Of a stretch of 64,000 nucleotides of DNA, positions 45,022 to 56,160 are shown piece by piece. The DNA comes from JACQAP01 sp035548375 (GTDB taxonomy: Bacteria > Pseudomonadota > Gammaproteobacteria > Burkholderiales > JACQAP01). The notes under the pieces are model-generated. The model did not search any database. It saw only the letters and a list, made by a program, of their open reading frames with translations, and was not told the origin of the DNA. The position numbers were made by a program, and so were the translations under genes. Where the stretch lies: contig DASZTG010000065.1 in the NCBI GenBank assembly GCA_035548375.1, positions 1 through 64,000 on the forward strand. Direction: 5' to 3'. Every line of letters begins with the position of its first letter. Position 1 is the stretch's first letter.

Positions 45022-48000
45022 TCAGAATTCCTGGCGCGCCTGCAGCATGGCGGTGTGGCCGATGTACTGGTCGCGGATTTCCGCATCGTAGCTGACCAGA
45101 ACCTGCTGGCGGCCGTTGGCGGAGGTGAAGCGCATGCCGATGCCCAGGTTCGCCGAATCGCGGCCGATGTCCGCACCGCTGGTCGTGAAGCTCGTGCCGC
45201 CCGCCGCGAACTTCGCCGTCGAATCCTGCGACGTGTCGCCGAACTCGTGCAGCCAGATCGCGCGCAACTCGACGGCCATGCGCGAATCCGGCTCCGACAT
45301 GTCGAAGATCATTTTCGCGCCCAGGCCGCTGCGGATGGAATCGGTGCGGCTCTTGTCCACGGCGAGCGCGGTGCCGGCGGTGCTGCTCTCGGTGTAGGCC
45401 TCCTGGTCGAGATGGCTGTATTGCAGCGAGGCCACCGGAACCAGCATGTTGTTGCCCAGCTTCATCGGCAGCCCGCCTTCCACCCTGGCCGAATACTGCG
45501 TGCCATCGTGGTTGGCGGTGGCGTTGTCGCGCACTGCGCCGACCGTGACGATGCGCAACGTGTCGTACTTGTGCAGCCCGAGGCCCAGCGCGCCGTTGAC
45601 GTACCAGGTCGGCATCGCGTACGAGCCGTACAGCGTGGCCTGGTAGCTGTCGACCTTCGTGGTGTTGCCGTCGTTCACGCCGTCGTCGTCGATCTCCGAG
45701 GAAGCGTAGCTCAGCGCAATGCCCACGCGCGTCGTGTTGCCCGCGCCGATCGCCGTATCGGCGCCGACCGCGATGCCGCCGGTGCTGGCGGTGTAGCCGT
45801 CGACGCCGTTGCGCTGGTCCTGCTGGCCATAAAAGCCGAAGCCCTGCACCCAGCCCGCGCGACTGCCGTCGTTTTCGCCGGTGGACACGCCGCTCGTACC
45901 GTACGCCGCCGCGAGGTTCGTATCCGCCACGCGCTGGCCGATGACCGAGTTGATGCGGTCGTTGACCGTCAGCGCGAGTTGAGAGCTGCCGCCGTTGGCC
46001 TCCGGCCGCAACTGCTCGGCCGCCTTGCGCACCTGGGATTCGGTTTGCAATCCCTGCAATGCGCCCTGCAGGCTGGAGAGCGCGTCGCTGTTGCTGCCCA
46101 GCAGCGCGTTCAGCGTACTCGCGCCGGCGGTACTGATGCCGGGAATGCTCTGGACGCTTCTCACCGTCGCGCCGATCACGAGGTCCTGGCTGTCGTTTTC
46201 CTGCACGGTCCAGCTGATGAGGGCGCTGTTCTGCACGGAGGGCAGCGTATCGAACACGCTGCCGCCATTGACGTTGGTTGCCACGCGGTACCAGTCGCCG
46301 CTGCGCACGAGGCCGGAAGTGGCCTGGACGGGAACGATCTTCGCCGATGGATCCGCCGTGCCGGTGGCGCCGACCTTGAGCAGGCCCGCGTTGGTGTTCG
46401 CGGAAGCCGCGTTGGCCGAGGCCGCGCCGTTGCCGGTAATGGTGGTCTGCAGGAAGGACCCTGCCGCCAGGTTGACGCTGCCGGTGACGTTCAGCGTAGT
46501 GTTGCGCAAATTGATGGTGCCGGCGTTGTTGACGTTGCCCTGGATGATGCCGGAGCCCATCAGCACGCCGCCGCTCGCCACCGTGACATCGCTCTTGAGC
46601 GTGCTGTCGACGATGAGGGACGCGCCGGAATTGATGATCACGCCGTCGCGGTCATCGTCGTCGCCTGCATGGATGCCAAGGAATTCCTGCGTGGTGCCGC
46701 TCGCCAAAGTCCAGACGGTGGCTGCCGGCTTCGGACCGTCGTCATCATCGTCATCGTCGTCGTCACCGCCGCCCGCGCCTGCTGCCCCGACATCGAGCGT
46801 GGTGAATTTCGCGACGTTGTGCAGGGTACCGACGCCCAGCAATACCAGCGCGTTGTTGCCCGCGCCGGTGGTTGCCGCGATGTTGCCGCTGAAGCCGTTG
46901 CCGGTCAGCGTGATCCGGTTGACCGAGCCCGCAACGTCCTTGATCGTGATGTTGCCGTTCAGGGTGCCGGTGTTTTCCAGCGTGAAGTGCTTGTCCGGGG
47001 GCGGCGTGCTGCTACCGGAAGATGGTGCATCATCGTCATCATCGTCGTCGCCGCCACCCATGACGTAGTTCAGCGTATATCCCGACGGCGCCGTGGGGTA
47101 CGTGAACAAGGCGACCTGGTCGACCTTGATGTTTCCGGTGATGGTGCCCGCGTTCTCGATCTCGTGCGCGCCGGCGCCGAGATAGATGTCGCCGGTGATC
47201 GTGCCGCCCGCGTGGTTTTCGATCTCGCTGTCGCGCCGGCCGGTCTGGTTCAATACCAGCCCCGTCAGGCCCTTGGCCTCGCGCGCCCAGTAGCGCAGCG
47301 CGTTCGCGTCCGCCATGACGATGTCGCCGACGATGGTGCCGTTGTTCTGGATCTCGGTCTTGCCGATCGTCACCGTCACGACTTTCGCATCGTCATCCTG
47401 CTCGGCATACAACCCCTGGTGCGACGAGATCGCGATCTCGTGGTTCACCATCGCGCCGGTGACCGAGTCGAACGTCACGCTGTTGTTCCTGATGATTCCA
47501 TCATTGATGACCAGCGTGCCGGGTGCGCGCGAATAGATTCCCGCCGTATAGGCGCCGGTGGCCTCGATGACGCCGCTCGCATGGTTGCGGATGACGTATT
47601 GTTCGGTGTCGTCATCGCTGTCGAAGGCCGCGCCAACGGACAGCGTCGCTGCCGTCGTGACGGTGGGCGTGGAAGCGACCAGCGCTCCGCTGCCGTTGAC
47701 GCTGACCGTCAGGGTCGAGGTGCGAGTAGCGGAGATGGTCCCGTGGTTGTCGATGACGAAGTCCTCGATGTCCTCGCCGGGATAGAAGCCTGCCATGGCG
47801 CCGGTGCCGCCGTGCTGGACGGAGATGCTGCCGTTGTTGACGATGTGGATGGCTTCGAATTCGCCGGAGCTGGACGAGCTGAAGATCGCGCGCGCGGTGG
47901 CCGTGTTGGCGGCGGCGCGGCCGATGATGTCGGCCGTGGTGATGGACAGGTTGACCTGTCCATTGTTGATCAGCGTGTTATGGCTGCCATTTATGTTGAC

Positions 48001-48366
48001 GACGTAGTTATTGGCCTGGGGGCCGCCGGCGTTCACCAGCGTGCCGTTGTTGGTGACCACGTTCGACGTGTGATTGTCGTCGTCGGTAAGGTCGCCCGAG
48101 CCGAGCAGGATGGTGACGCTGGGAGTGGGCGTCGTGCGCGCCTGCACCGTGGCGCCGGCAGCGATATTGATGGTGAGGTTATCCGCCGATGCGCCGGCAA
48201 TGATTCCCCCCGCCGTGGTTCCCGTACAGTTGATGATCGACCCGGACGTCGCCGGGGCATTGTCCGGGCTGCAATCCGCATACGCCACGCGGATCATGCC
48301 GGTCAAACTGAGCGTGAGCAGGACCGCGCCCGCCGTGTTGCGGGAAAATGTATTCCTTGCTGACAT
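45022..48366 (-). CDS. Autotransporter with outer-membrane beta-barrel and poly-Asp passenger
   Basis: A 1114-aa type V secretion protein. A Sec signal (~1-31, ending VAYA) leads a passenger full of N-N-G-T/S-I repeats (VTNNGTLVN, INNGQVN, IVNNGSIS, IQNNGTIVGDIV) typical of a right-handed beta-helix. A pertactin-like junction precedes a C-terminal barrel (~850-1114) ending in QARQEF with terminal Phe. Several uninterrupted Asp runs occur in the passenger: D7 (coding near 47026-47050), D9 (near 46738-46767), D4 (DDDDRD) and shorter ones. ATG 48366 has GGAGG upstream. A surface adhesin or Ca2+-binding role is inferred. It is flanked by its own terminator. Confidence 0.88.
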   Translation of the reverse strand: MSARNTFSRNTAGAVLLTLSLTGMIRVAYADCSPDNAPATSGSIINCTGTTAGGIIAGASADNLTINIAAGATVQARTTPTPSVTILLGSGDLTDDDNHTSNVVTNNGTLVNAGGPQANNYVVNINGSHNTLINNGQVNLSITTADIIGRAAANTATARAIFSSSSSGEFEAIHIVNNGSISVQHGGTGAMAGFYPGEDIEDFVIDNHGTISATRTSTLTVSVNGSGALVASTPTVTTAATLSVGAAFDSDDDTEQYVIRNHASGVIEATGAYTAGIYSRAPGTLVINDGIIRNNSVTFDSVTGAMVNHEIAISSHQGLYAEQDDDAKVVTVTIGKTEIQNNGTIVGDIVMADANALRYWAREAKGLTGLVLNQTGRRDSEIENHAGGTITGDIYLGAGAHEIENAGTITGNIKVDQVALFTYPTAPSGYTLNYVMGGGDDDDDDDAPSSGSSTPPPDKHFTLENTGTLNGNITIKDVAGSVNRITLTGNGFSGNIAATTGAGNNALVLLGVGTLHNVAKFTTLDVGAAGAGGGDDDDDDDDDGPKPAATVWTLASGTTQEFLGIHAGDDDDRDGVIINSGASLIVDSTLKSDVTVASGGVLMGSGIIQGNVNNAGTINLRNTTLNVTGSVNLAAGSFLQTTITGNGAASANAASANTNAGLLKVGATGTADPSAKIVPVQATSGLVRSGDWYRVATNVNGGSVFDTLPSVQNSALISWTVQENDSQDLVIGATVRSVQSIPGISTAGASTLNALLGSNSDALSSLQGALQGLQTESQVRKAAEQLRPEANGGSSQLALTVNDRINSVIGQRVADTNLAAAYGTSGVSTGENDGSRAGWVQGFGFYGQQDQRNGVDGYTASTGGIAVGADTAIGAGNTTRVGIALSYASSEIDDDGVNDGNTTKVDSYQATLYGSYAMPTWYVNGALGLGLHKYDTLRIVTVGAVRDNATANHDGTQYSARVEGGLPMKLGNNMLVPVASLQYSHLDQEAYTESSTAGTALAVDKSRTDSIRSGLGAKMIFDMSEPDSRMAVELRAIWLHEFGDTSQDSTAKFAAGGTSFTTSGADIGRDSANLGIGMRFTSANGRQQVLVSYDAEIRDQYIGHTAMLQARQEF

Positions 48367-48605
48367 GCCTTCCTCCCTTGCCTGGATTTGCGTGGGTGCG
48401 CGCCCTTGTTGTTTGAATAGGAGGCGCATCCGTACGGTGAAGATCGGGACCGCGAACCTGACGACGGACGCTGGCCCGACCTGCTTTTCTTCGGGAGGAT
48501 GCGGTCCGACGCATGCCGGCCACGTTATGGCGATTGATACCGCTCGGCTCCCCCCAGTGCTGCGCCTGATCGTAGGCTGTCGCCGTTGCCAGACGCTTGG
48601 GAGAA

Positions 48606-48627
48606 ATTCCCGAATTTCATCGGGAAT
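48606..48627. promoter_or_regulatory. Perfect 8-bp inverted repeat
   Basis: ATTCCCGA (48606-48613) and TCGGGAAT (48620-48627) are separated by 6 bp. There is no T-run on either side, so an operator-like site is as plausible as an RNA hairpin. It lies 240 bases upstream of the autotransporter start. Confidence 0.4.
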
Positions 48628-48676
48628 GTTCCGAATCTTCAGGTAAGGAGATGGCGGGATGCGGCGGGTCGGCCCG

Positions 48677-48704
48677 AATAAAAAGGCCGATCAGGAAGAT
48701 CGGC
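48677..48704 (-). terminator. Terminator-like hairpin on the minus strand without an assigned gene
   Basis: Stem GCCGATC (48686-48692) / GATCGGC (48698-48704) with a 5-base loop. Read on the minus strand it is followed by a T-rich run (AATAAAAA at 48677-48684 on plus). No minus-strand gene ends just upstream of it. Confidence 0.6.
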
Positions 48705-48819
48705 GCCGTATCTGCGGCGAAACTTCAATTCGCTCGTGACGGGAATCGGGCGCGGCAGGGAAGGGATACAACAGTGTGTACACTGGCGTCCTCGCGTTTT
48801 CGCCAGGGAAATTACCGCC

Positions 48820-49236
48820 ATGCCCGTCCAGCCCTTCCACCTCGCCTTTCCCGTGACCAGCCTGGAAAAGGCGCGCGCTTTTTATGGCGGCTTGCTGGGT
48901 TGTCCGGAGGGGCGCTCGTCGCCGGAATGGGTGGACTTCGACTTCCACGGCCACCAGATCGTCGCCCACCTGGCGCCGGATTCGGGCCATCGCGACAGCA
49001 ATGTCGTGGACGGCGACAACGTGCCGGTGCGCCACTTCGGGCTGGTGCTGCCGATGGGCGAATGGCAAAAGCTTGCAGACAAGCTGAAGGCGGCAAACAT
49101 CAGCTTCATCATCGAGCCGCACATCCGCTTCAAGGGCAAGCCCGGCGAGCAGGCGACGATGTTCTTCCTGGACCCGTGCGGCAACGCCATCGAGTTCAAG
49201 GCGTTCGAGAATCCGCAGATGTTGTTCGCAAAGTAG
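48820..49236 (+). CDS. VOC-family (glyoxalase/dioxygenase-like) protein
   Basis: A 138-aa protein with two beta-alpha-beta-beta-beta modules: PFHLAFPVTSLEKARAFYGGLLGC in the first and RHFGLVLPMGEWQKLADKL ... FFLDPCGNAIEFKAF in the second. Candidate metal ligands are His6 of the first strand, His in the RHFGLVL strand and the Glu of AIEFKAF. Such proteins are dioxygenases, glyoxalases or resistance proteins. ATG 48820 fits the fold; a 5' extension to 48736 does not. Substrate unknown. It converges on the MetX-like hydrolase three bases away. Confidence 0.85.
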   Translation: MPVQPFHLAFPVTSLEKARAFYGGLLGCPEGRSSPEWVDFDFHGHQIVAHLAPDSGHRDSNVVDGDNVPVRHFGLVLPMGEWQKLADKLKAANISFIIEPHIRFKGKPGEQATMFFLDPCGNAIEFKAFENPQMLFAK

Positions 49237-49239
49237 GCG

Positions 49240-50424
49240 TCAGGAGGCGAGCAATTCGTTGACCTGGTCGAAGACGAATTGCGTGTCGGCCGGGTTCAGG
49301 CCGTTGCCGGCCTGGTGGCCCCAGATCGACGGAATGATCGTGAATTTCGCACCGGGGATCATCGCTGCCTCCTCGGCCAGGTCGTCCGGCGGAAAATAAA
49401 GATCGGTCTGCCCGACCAGCACCGTTGATCTTGCCTTGATCGAGCCCAGTGCGCGGGCGAGGCTGCCGTCAAATCCCGGTGTCGCGCCGACATCATTCAG
49501 CCGCCAGGTGTTGAGCATCGACAGCAAATTGTTCGCGTCCCGTCGCAGGAAGCGTTTTTCCCAGAAACCGGCCAGGAAATCTTCCAGCGTTGCGAAGCCC
49601 AGTTGCCGGTTGAGCGCCTGCTTGTAGAACGGCTGCGAAAATCCCCATCCCGCGTAGATGCGCGCGAAGGCTTTCACGCCCGCCACCGGCGCGGCCTCGT
49701 AGTCGCCGCCCTTCCACGCCGGATCGAGCGTGAGGGTGGCGCGCAGGCTTTCGAGGAAGACGGCGTTGTGCGGCGTGGTCTTTGCCGTCCCGCAGGAGGA
49801 CAGCATGCGTTCGACCATGTCGGAATGGCTGACCGCCCATTGGAAAGCCTGCTGCGCGCCCATCGACCAGCCGATCACCAGCGCGATTCTCGAAATGCCG
49901 AATCGCCCGGTCACCAGCCGGTGCTGGGCGGCCACGTTGTCCTGGTTGGTGATCGCCGGAAAGCGCGCATGGTCCTGCGGCGACGGCGTATTGCTCGGCG
50001 AGGAGGACAGGCCGTTGCCGAATTGGTCCGGAACGATGATGAAGTACTTGTCCGGATCGAGCGGCTTGCCGCGGCCGATCAGCCACTCGACATCGCCGTG
50101 CTGCGCGGAGTAAGGCGTCGGATAGACGATGGCATTGCTCTTGTCCGCGTTCAGCCGCCCGTGCGTCTTGTACGCGAGCTTCGCGTCGCGCAGCGTACCG
50201 CCCATGCGCAATGGCATGTCGCCCAGTTCGAAGACGCCTTCCTGCGGCGCTGCCGTTTCCTGCGCGCGCGCCACATCGGCCAGCGATGTCATCAACCCGC
50301 CAACGCCGGCCGTAGCAGTCGCGCGCAAGAATCGGCGGCGCGAGCCGCGGAAATCGCCGCGTTCCGGCCCGTTATCTTCGACCGTCGTCCACAGATCGTC
50401 CGTTTTCAACCAATTTCCCTTCAT
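49240..50424 (-). CDS. Tat-exported alpha/beta-hydrolase of the homoserine O-acetyltransferase (MetX) family
   Basis: A 394-aa protein. A twin-arginine motif SRRRFLR (~28-34) followed by a modest hydrophobic stretch and an ARA cleavage site (~52-54) indicates folded export. The mature part is a MetX-type hydrolase: GNGLSSSPSNT region, nucleophile Ser187 in GWSMGAQQ, a lid insertion, Asp in GQTDLYFPPDD and His in SIWGHQAG. True MetX enzymes are cytoplasmic, so export argues against methionine synthesis; an esterase/acyltransferase role is more likely. ATG 50424 is a plausible start with AGGT upstream. Confidence 0.82.
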   Translation of the reverse strand: MKGNWLKTDDLWTTVEDNGPERGDFRGSRRRFLRATATAGVGGLMTSLADVARAQETAAPQEGVFELGDMPLRMGGTLRDAKLAYKTHGRLNADKSNAIVYPTPYSAQHGDVEWLIGRGKPLDPDKYFIIVPDQFGNGLSSSPSNTPSPQDHARFPAITNQDNVAAQHRLVTGRFGISRIALVIGWSMGAQQAFQWAVSHSDMVERMLSSCGTAKTTPHNAVFLESLRATLTLDPAWKGGDYEAAPVAGVKAFARIYAGWGFSQPFYKQALNRQLGFATLEDFLAGFWEKRFLRRDANNLLSMLNTWRLNDVGATPGFDGSLARALGSIKARSTVLVGQTDLYFPPDDLAEEAAMIPGAKFTIIPSIWGHQAGNGLNPADTQFVFDQVNELLAS

Positions 50425-50693
50425 GGAGTACCTCGCGTCATTACCGGTAGCTTTTCTAACATACACTGCCGGCCGCCTTGGCGATGAATCGCGGCGTCGA
50501 TGCACCGCGGGCGTGCGCAGCTGTGCATTGGCGGTGCATGGCCGGAGCGCATCGGGCATCGCCAGCGGAAGGGCTGCCCGCAAAGCCGCGCCGAGCGTGG
50601 CTTTCGAGGCGATCAATATCGGAGTGCGGTTGTGGCGTCGCATCAATTTTCGCGCATGCTTCTTGCGAAAAACAGCAGGTCCAGGAGAATCGA
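50425..50693. promoter_or_regulatory. Divergent promoter region, hydrolase / glgP
   Basis: 269 bases between two divergent genes. Nothing specific is recognised apart from AGGAGA just before the glgP start. An open frame continues 5' of glgP through this region but has no ribosome site and no resemblance to phosphorylase N-termini. Confidence 0.35.
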
Positions 50694-53216
<2,523 letters not shown>

Positions 53217-53230
53217 TGACTACTGCCTCG

Positions 53231-53418
53231 CTCTCACCGCAGAGGATGCAGGACGCGGAGGAAAAGCGGAAACGAGGAAACCAGGAAACCAGAAAGAAAT
53301 ACCTGTAATCGAAGTTGCGCGGGATGTACATCGGACAATGACCGATTCCATCCATTGAACATTGAATTGATTTCCTCCTGTTCTTCCTCTGCGTCCTCCG
53401 CGTCCTCTGCGGTGAGAG
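53231..53418. repeat. Inverted-repeat-bounded intergenic element, copy C
   Basis: 188 bp between the convergent glgP and RraA-like genes. Terminal inverted repeats of 16 bp are perfect (CTCTCACCGCAGAGGA at 53231-53246 and its complement at 53403-53418). They continue inward as 9-bp units (GACGCGGAG, GACGCAGAG) with an indel. The right inner part holds ATTGAACATTGAATTGAT, related to the complement of a sequence inside copy A. There is no ORF inside. It could act as a bidirectional terminator. Confidence 0.75.
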
Positions 53419-53429
53419 GGAAATAGTTT

Positions 53430-54122
53430 TCAGGCTTTGATTTGATCGGAAGCAGCAAACGCTTCCTTCAGCGCTGCCGTGCTGAACCCGGCTTTCTTCG
53501 CCGCATCCAGGATCACTTTTTCCTTGCGCGCCATCAGGTCGATGGCCGCCGGAAGTTTTTCCAGTGCGTCGGCCGGGATCACGATCGCGCCGTGGCGATC
53601 CGCATGCACGATGTCGTTGCTCGCCACGCTCATGCCCAGCACTTCGACCGGCTTGCCGATCTCGACGACCTGTACCCACGCGTGGCTGGGTGACAGCGTC
53701 GCAGCCAGGCACTGGAACTTCGGCTGCATCGCATCCAGGTCGCGCATCGATCCGTTGGTCAGCGTTCCCACGCAGCCCAGGCCCCAATGCACATGCGTGT
53801 TCACCTCGCCCCAGAAAGCGCCGAGCCCCGGCTGCTCGTCGATGTCCTGGATGATCGCGATGGTCGGCCGCTGTCCCTGCTCGACGTACTCGTAGTAGGC
53901 GATCTGGTTTTTCCTGCGCACGGCGGGATCGTAGGGGGTCGAGCAGCGGATCGCCGCGGTCCTGGCGAAGCCGACGATGGCCGGCAGCTTGGGAAAGGCG
54001 GTGTGATAGGTCTGGCGCGTGAAACCTGTCGTCGATCGCTTGCCTTGCGCAATTTCCAGTGCGTTGGCGATCGTCGGCGTGTCGAATTGGCGGAGGTGCT
54101 CGAAGAGGGAGGCGGTGTCCAT
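53430..54122 (-). CDS. RraA-like family protein (HMG/CHA-type aldolase fold)
   Basis: A 230-aa protein of the RraA/methyltransferase-like fold. Core motifs: TPTIANALE near the N-terminus, FWGEVNTHVHWGLGCVGTLTNGSMRDLDAM with the Arg-Asp pair used for substrate and metal binding in HMG/CHA aldolases, then VHADRHGAIVIP. Members include 4-hydroxy-4-methyl-2-oxoglutarate aldolases and oxaloacetate decarboxylases; RNase E inhibition is the other known activity. ATG 54122 gives the family N-terminus. The nearby catabolic cluster favours an enzyme. A TGTGTACACTGGC motif lies 30 bases upstream of the start. Confidence 0.85.
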   Translation of the reverse strand: MDTASLFEHLRQFDTPTIANALEIAQGKRSTTGFTRQTYHTAFPKLPAIVGFARTAAIRCSTPYDPAVRRKNQIAYYEYVEQGQRPTIAIIQDIDEQPGLGAFWGEVNTHVHWGLGCVGTLTNGSMRDLDAMQPKFQCLAATLSPSHAWVQVVEIGKPVEVLGMSVASNDIVHADRHGAIVIPADALEKLPAAIDLMARKEKVILDAAKKAGFSTAALKEAFAASDQIKA

Positions 54123-54354
54123 CGGTACGTATCCAGGGTGTTGGCCGGGCTGCCAGTGTACACAATGGATAAACCGACAACCGCCCGCACGAGCGACCGA
54201 CGAGAGCGATGTCGCCTGCCGGAACGCCAGGCGAAGCGACGAGGCCGCACCATTTGGCTCCGGCGCTGTCGATTGGACTATAGTGCGGTCACAAGTGACG
54301 GGAGCGCGCACCCGTCGCTGGACAACACACATCGTTCGCGAGAGGAGAAGGTCC

Positions 54355-54984
54355 ATGCCGCTGCTTCACAATTACGTCACCGATCAGGTGCTGATGCCCG
54401 TGCTGTTCCTTTTTCTGCTCGTCATGGGTCTTTTCGGCGTGGCATTCGGGGTGGGCCTCGTCGTGATGCGCACGCGCGTATTCCAGTTGCTGGGGCCGAT
54501 GAACCGCTGGGTTTCGATGCGCAAGACACTCGCACCCATGGAGGTCCATCGCGACATCGAGCCTTTCGTCCACAAGCACCGCCGCCTGTTCGGCGCTATT
54601 TTCATCCTGGGCGGGCTACTCACGATCGTGGTGCTGTCGGCGAAGGTGGATCCTCGCGCGGTGACGACGGCTTTCGGCGCGCGCAACTACGTCTCCTTCG
54701 CGCCCTACGTCGTCCAGGGCGTGACGACCTTCCTGATCGTCGGCAGCCTGGTCGCGATCGTGACCGGCGTCGTGCTGGCTTTTTTCCCGGGCATGCTCGC
54801 GATGGTGGAAACGCGCAGCAACCACTGGTATTCGTCGAGGCAGATGGCGAAGGGCGTCGACAGCATGCACCTGCCGCTCGATCGCTGGTTCGAATCCTCG
54901 CCGCGTGCCGCGGGAGCGGTGCTCGGCATCGCGGCGCTCGTCCTGGTCGTGCTGTCGATACTCATCCTGCGCCGCTACTTCTGA
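54355..54984 (+). CDS. Integral membrane protein of unknown function
   Basis: A 209-aa protein with four hydrophobic segments: ~12-38 (LMPVLFLFLLVMGLFGVAFG), ~78-98, ~118-148 and ~186-206. A basic loop follows the first (RKTLAPMEVHRDIEPFVHKHRR). AGAGGAG upstream of ATG 54355 is strong. I do not recognise a family. It stands between the RraA-like gene (divergent) and the acyl-CoA dehydrogenase (convergent), so operon context gives no clue. Confidence 0.75.
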   Translation: MPLLHNYVTDQVLMPVLFLFLLVMGLFGVAFGVGLVVMRTRVFQLLGPMNRWVSMRKTLAPMEVHRDIEPFVHKHRRLFGAIFILGGLLTIVVLSAKVDPRAVTTAFGARNYVSFAPYVVQGVTTFLIVGSLVAIVTGVVLAFFPGMLAMVETRSNHWYSSRQMAKGVDSMHLPLDRWFESSPRAAGAVLGIAALVLVVLSILILRRYF

Positions 54985-54999
54985 CGGCGGCCGCCGCGT

Positions 55000-56160
55000 T
55001 CAATAGGACTTCGGCAGCCCCAGCACTTTTTCCGCAATGAAACACAGGATGAGCTGCGGGCTGACCGGCGCCAGCCGGGGAATCATCGCCTCGCGCAGGT
55101 AACGTTCTATGTGGTACTCCTTCGCGTAGCCCATGCCGCCGTGCGTGAGCATCGCTTGCTCGCAGGCGCGGAAACAGGCCTCGGCCGCGAGGTATTTCGC
55201 CGCATTCGATTCCGCGCCGCATGTTTCGCCGCGGTCGTACAGCGACGCCGCCTTGAACACCATGAGGTTCGCCGCCTCGAGTTCCATCCAGCAGCGGGCC
55301 AGCGGATGCTGGATGGCCTGGTTCTGGCCGATGGGACGGTCGAACACGACGCGATCCTTCGCGTAGTCGACGGCACGCCGCAATGCGGCGCGCCCCAGCC
55401 CGACGGCTTCGGCAGCGATCAGGATGCGCTCGGGATTCAGCCCGTGCAGGATGCAGTCGAAGCCTTTGCCTTCTTCGCCGATGCGGTCCCGGGCCGGCAC
55501 GGGTAGCGATTCGATGAACAGCATGTTCGAGTCGACGGCCTTGCGTCCCATCTTGTCGATTTCCCGGGCTTCGACGAAGCGCCGGTCGAGGTCGGTATAG
55601 AACAGCGACAGGCCGTCGGTTGGCTTGCCGGCGGCCTCGGAGGTGCGCGCGAGGATGAGCATCTTGTCCGCCACCTGGGCGGTCGAGATCCATATTTTCC
55701 TGCCGCGCAAGACATAGTCCTGGCCATCCCGTCGCGCCGCCGTGCGGATTTTCGCGGTGTTCAGTCCGGCATCCGGTTCCGTCACCGCGAAGCAGGCTTT
55801 TTGCTCGCCGCGGATCAAGCCGGGCAGCCAGCGGGCTTTTTGCTCTTCGGTGCCGAACACCACCACGGGGTTCAGGCCGAAGATGTTCATGTGCACGGCC
55901 GACGCGCCGGAAAAGCCGGCGCCGGATTCGCTGATGGTTTGCATCATCAGCGCCGCATCGGTGATGCCAAGGCCAGCACCCCCGTATTGCGCAGGCATCG
56001 CGATGCCGAGCCAGCCCGCTTGCGCCACCGCGCGGTAGAAATCCTCGGGGAAGCCGCCGTCGCGATCGCGCTCCAGCCAGTAGCGCGCGTCGAATTTCTC
56101 GCAGAGCCTGGCGATCGCGTCACGTATCGCCAGTTGGTCCGGGGTGAACGAGAAATCCAT
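55000..56160 (-). CDS. Acyl-CoA dehydrogenase family protein
   Basis: A 386-aa flavoenzyme fold: an N-terminal helical domain (DFSFTPDQLAIRDAIARLCEKF), the middle beta domain with CFAVTEPDAG and WISTAQVADKMLILAR, and a C-terminal four-helix domain (ERILIAAEAVGLGRAALRRAVDYAKDRVVF, QAMLTHGGMGYAKEYHIERYLREA). Where most family members have the catalytic Glu in an (I/L)-Y-E-G-T motif, this one reads RLAPVSPQLIL (362-372), so the usual base is absent. It is the fourth gene of a minus-strand catabolic unit after the CoA transferase. The natural acyl-CoA is not known. Confidence 0.9.
   Translation of the reverse strand: MDFSFTPDQLAIRDAIARLCEKFDARYWLERDRDGGFPEDFYRAVAQAGWLGIAMPAQYGGAGLGITDAALMMQTISESGAGFSGASAVHMNIFGLNPVVVFGTEEQKARWLPGLIRGEQKACFAVTEPDAGLNTAKIRTAARRDGQDYVLRGRKIWISTAQVADKMLILARTSEAAGKPTDGLSLFYTDLDRRFVEAREIDKMGRKAVDSNMLFIESLPVPARDRIGEEGKGFDCILHGLNPERILIAAEAVGLGRAALRRAVDYAKDRVVFDRPIGQNQAIQHPLARCWMELEAANLMVFKAASLYDRGETCGAESNAAKYLAAEACFRACEQAMLTHGGMGYAKEYHIERYLREAMIPRLAPVSPQLILCFIAEKVLGLPKSY

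Larger units (their letters stand above)
48367..48819. other. Gene-poor region between autotransporter and VOC gene
   Basis: About 450 bases without a convincing gene. It holds the autotransporter promoter (unidentified), a perfect 8-bp inverted repeat at 48606-48627, a minus-strand terminator-like hairpin at 48677-48704, and the TGTGTACACTGGC motif at 48775-48787 ahead of the VOC gene. Confidence 0.6.

Noticed and set aside
46738..46770. Asp run considered a slippage-prone microsatellite
   Set aside because: Codons alternate between GAC and GAT, so the DNA is not a perfect repeat. It is treated as a protein feature.
44884..48363. Plus-strand open frame of about 1160 codons opposite the autotransporter
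   Set aside because: Val/Arg/Asp/Ala-rich shadow. The minus strand has signal peptide, beta-helix repeats, barrel, ribosome site and terminator.
48639..48821. 60-codon minus-strand frame between autotransporter and VOC gene
   Set aside because: No ribosome site, unlikely composition, and it runs through the terminator-like hairpin.
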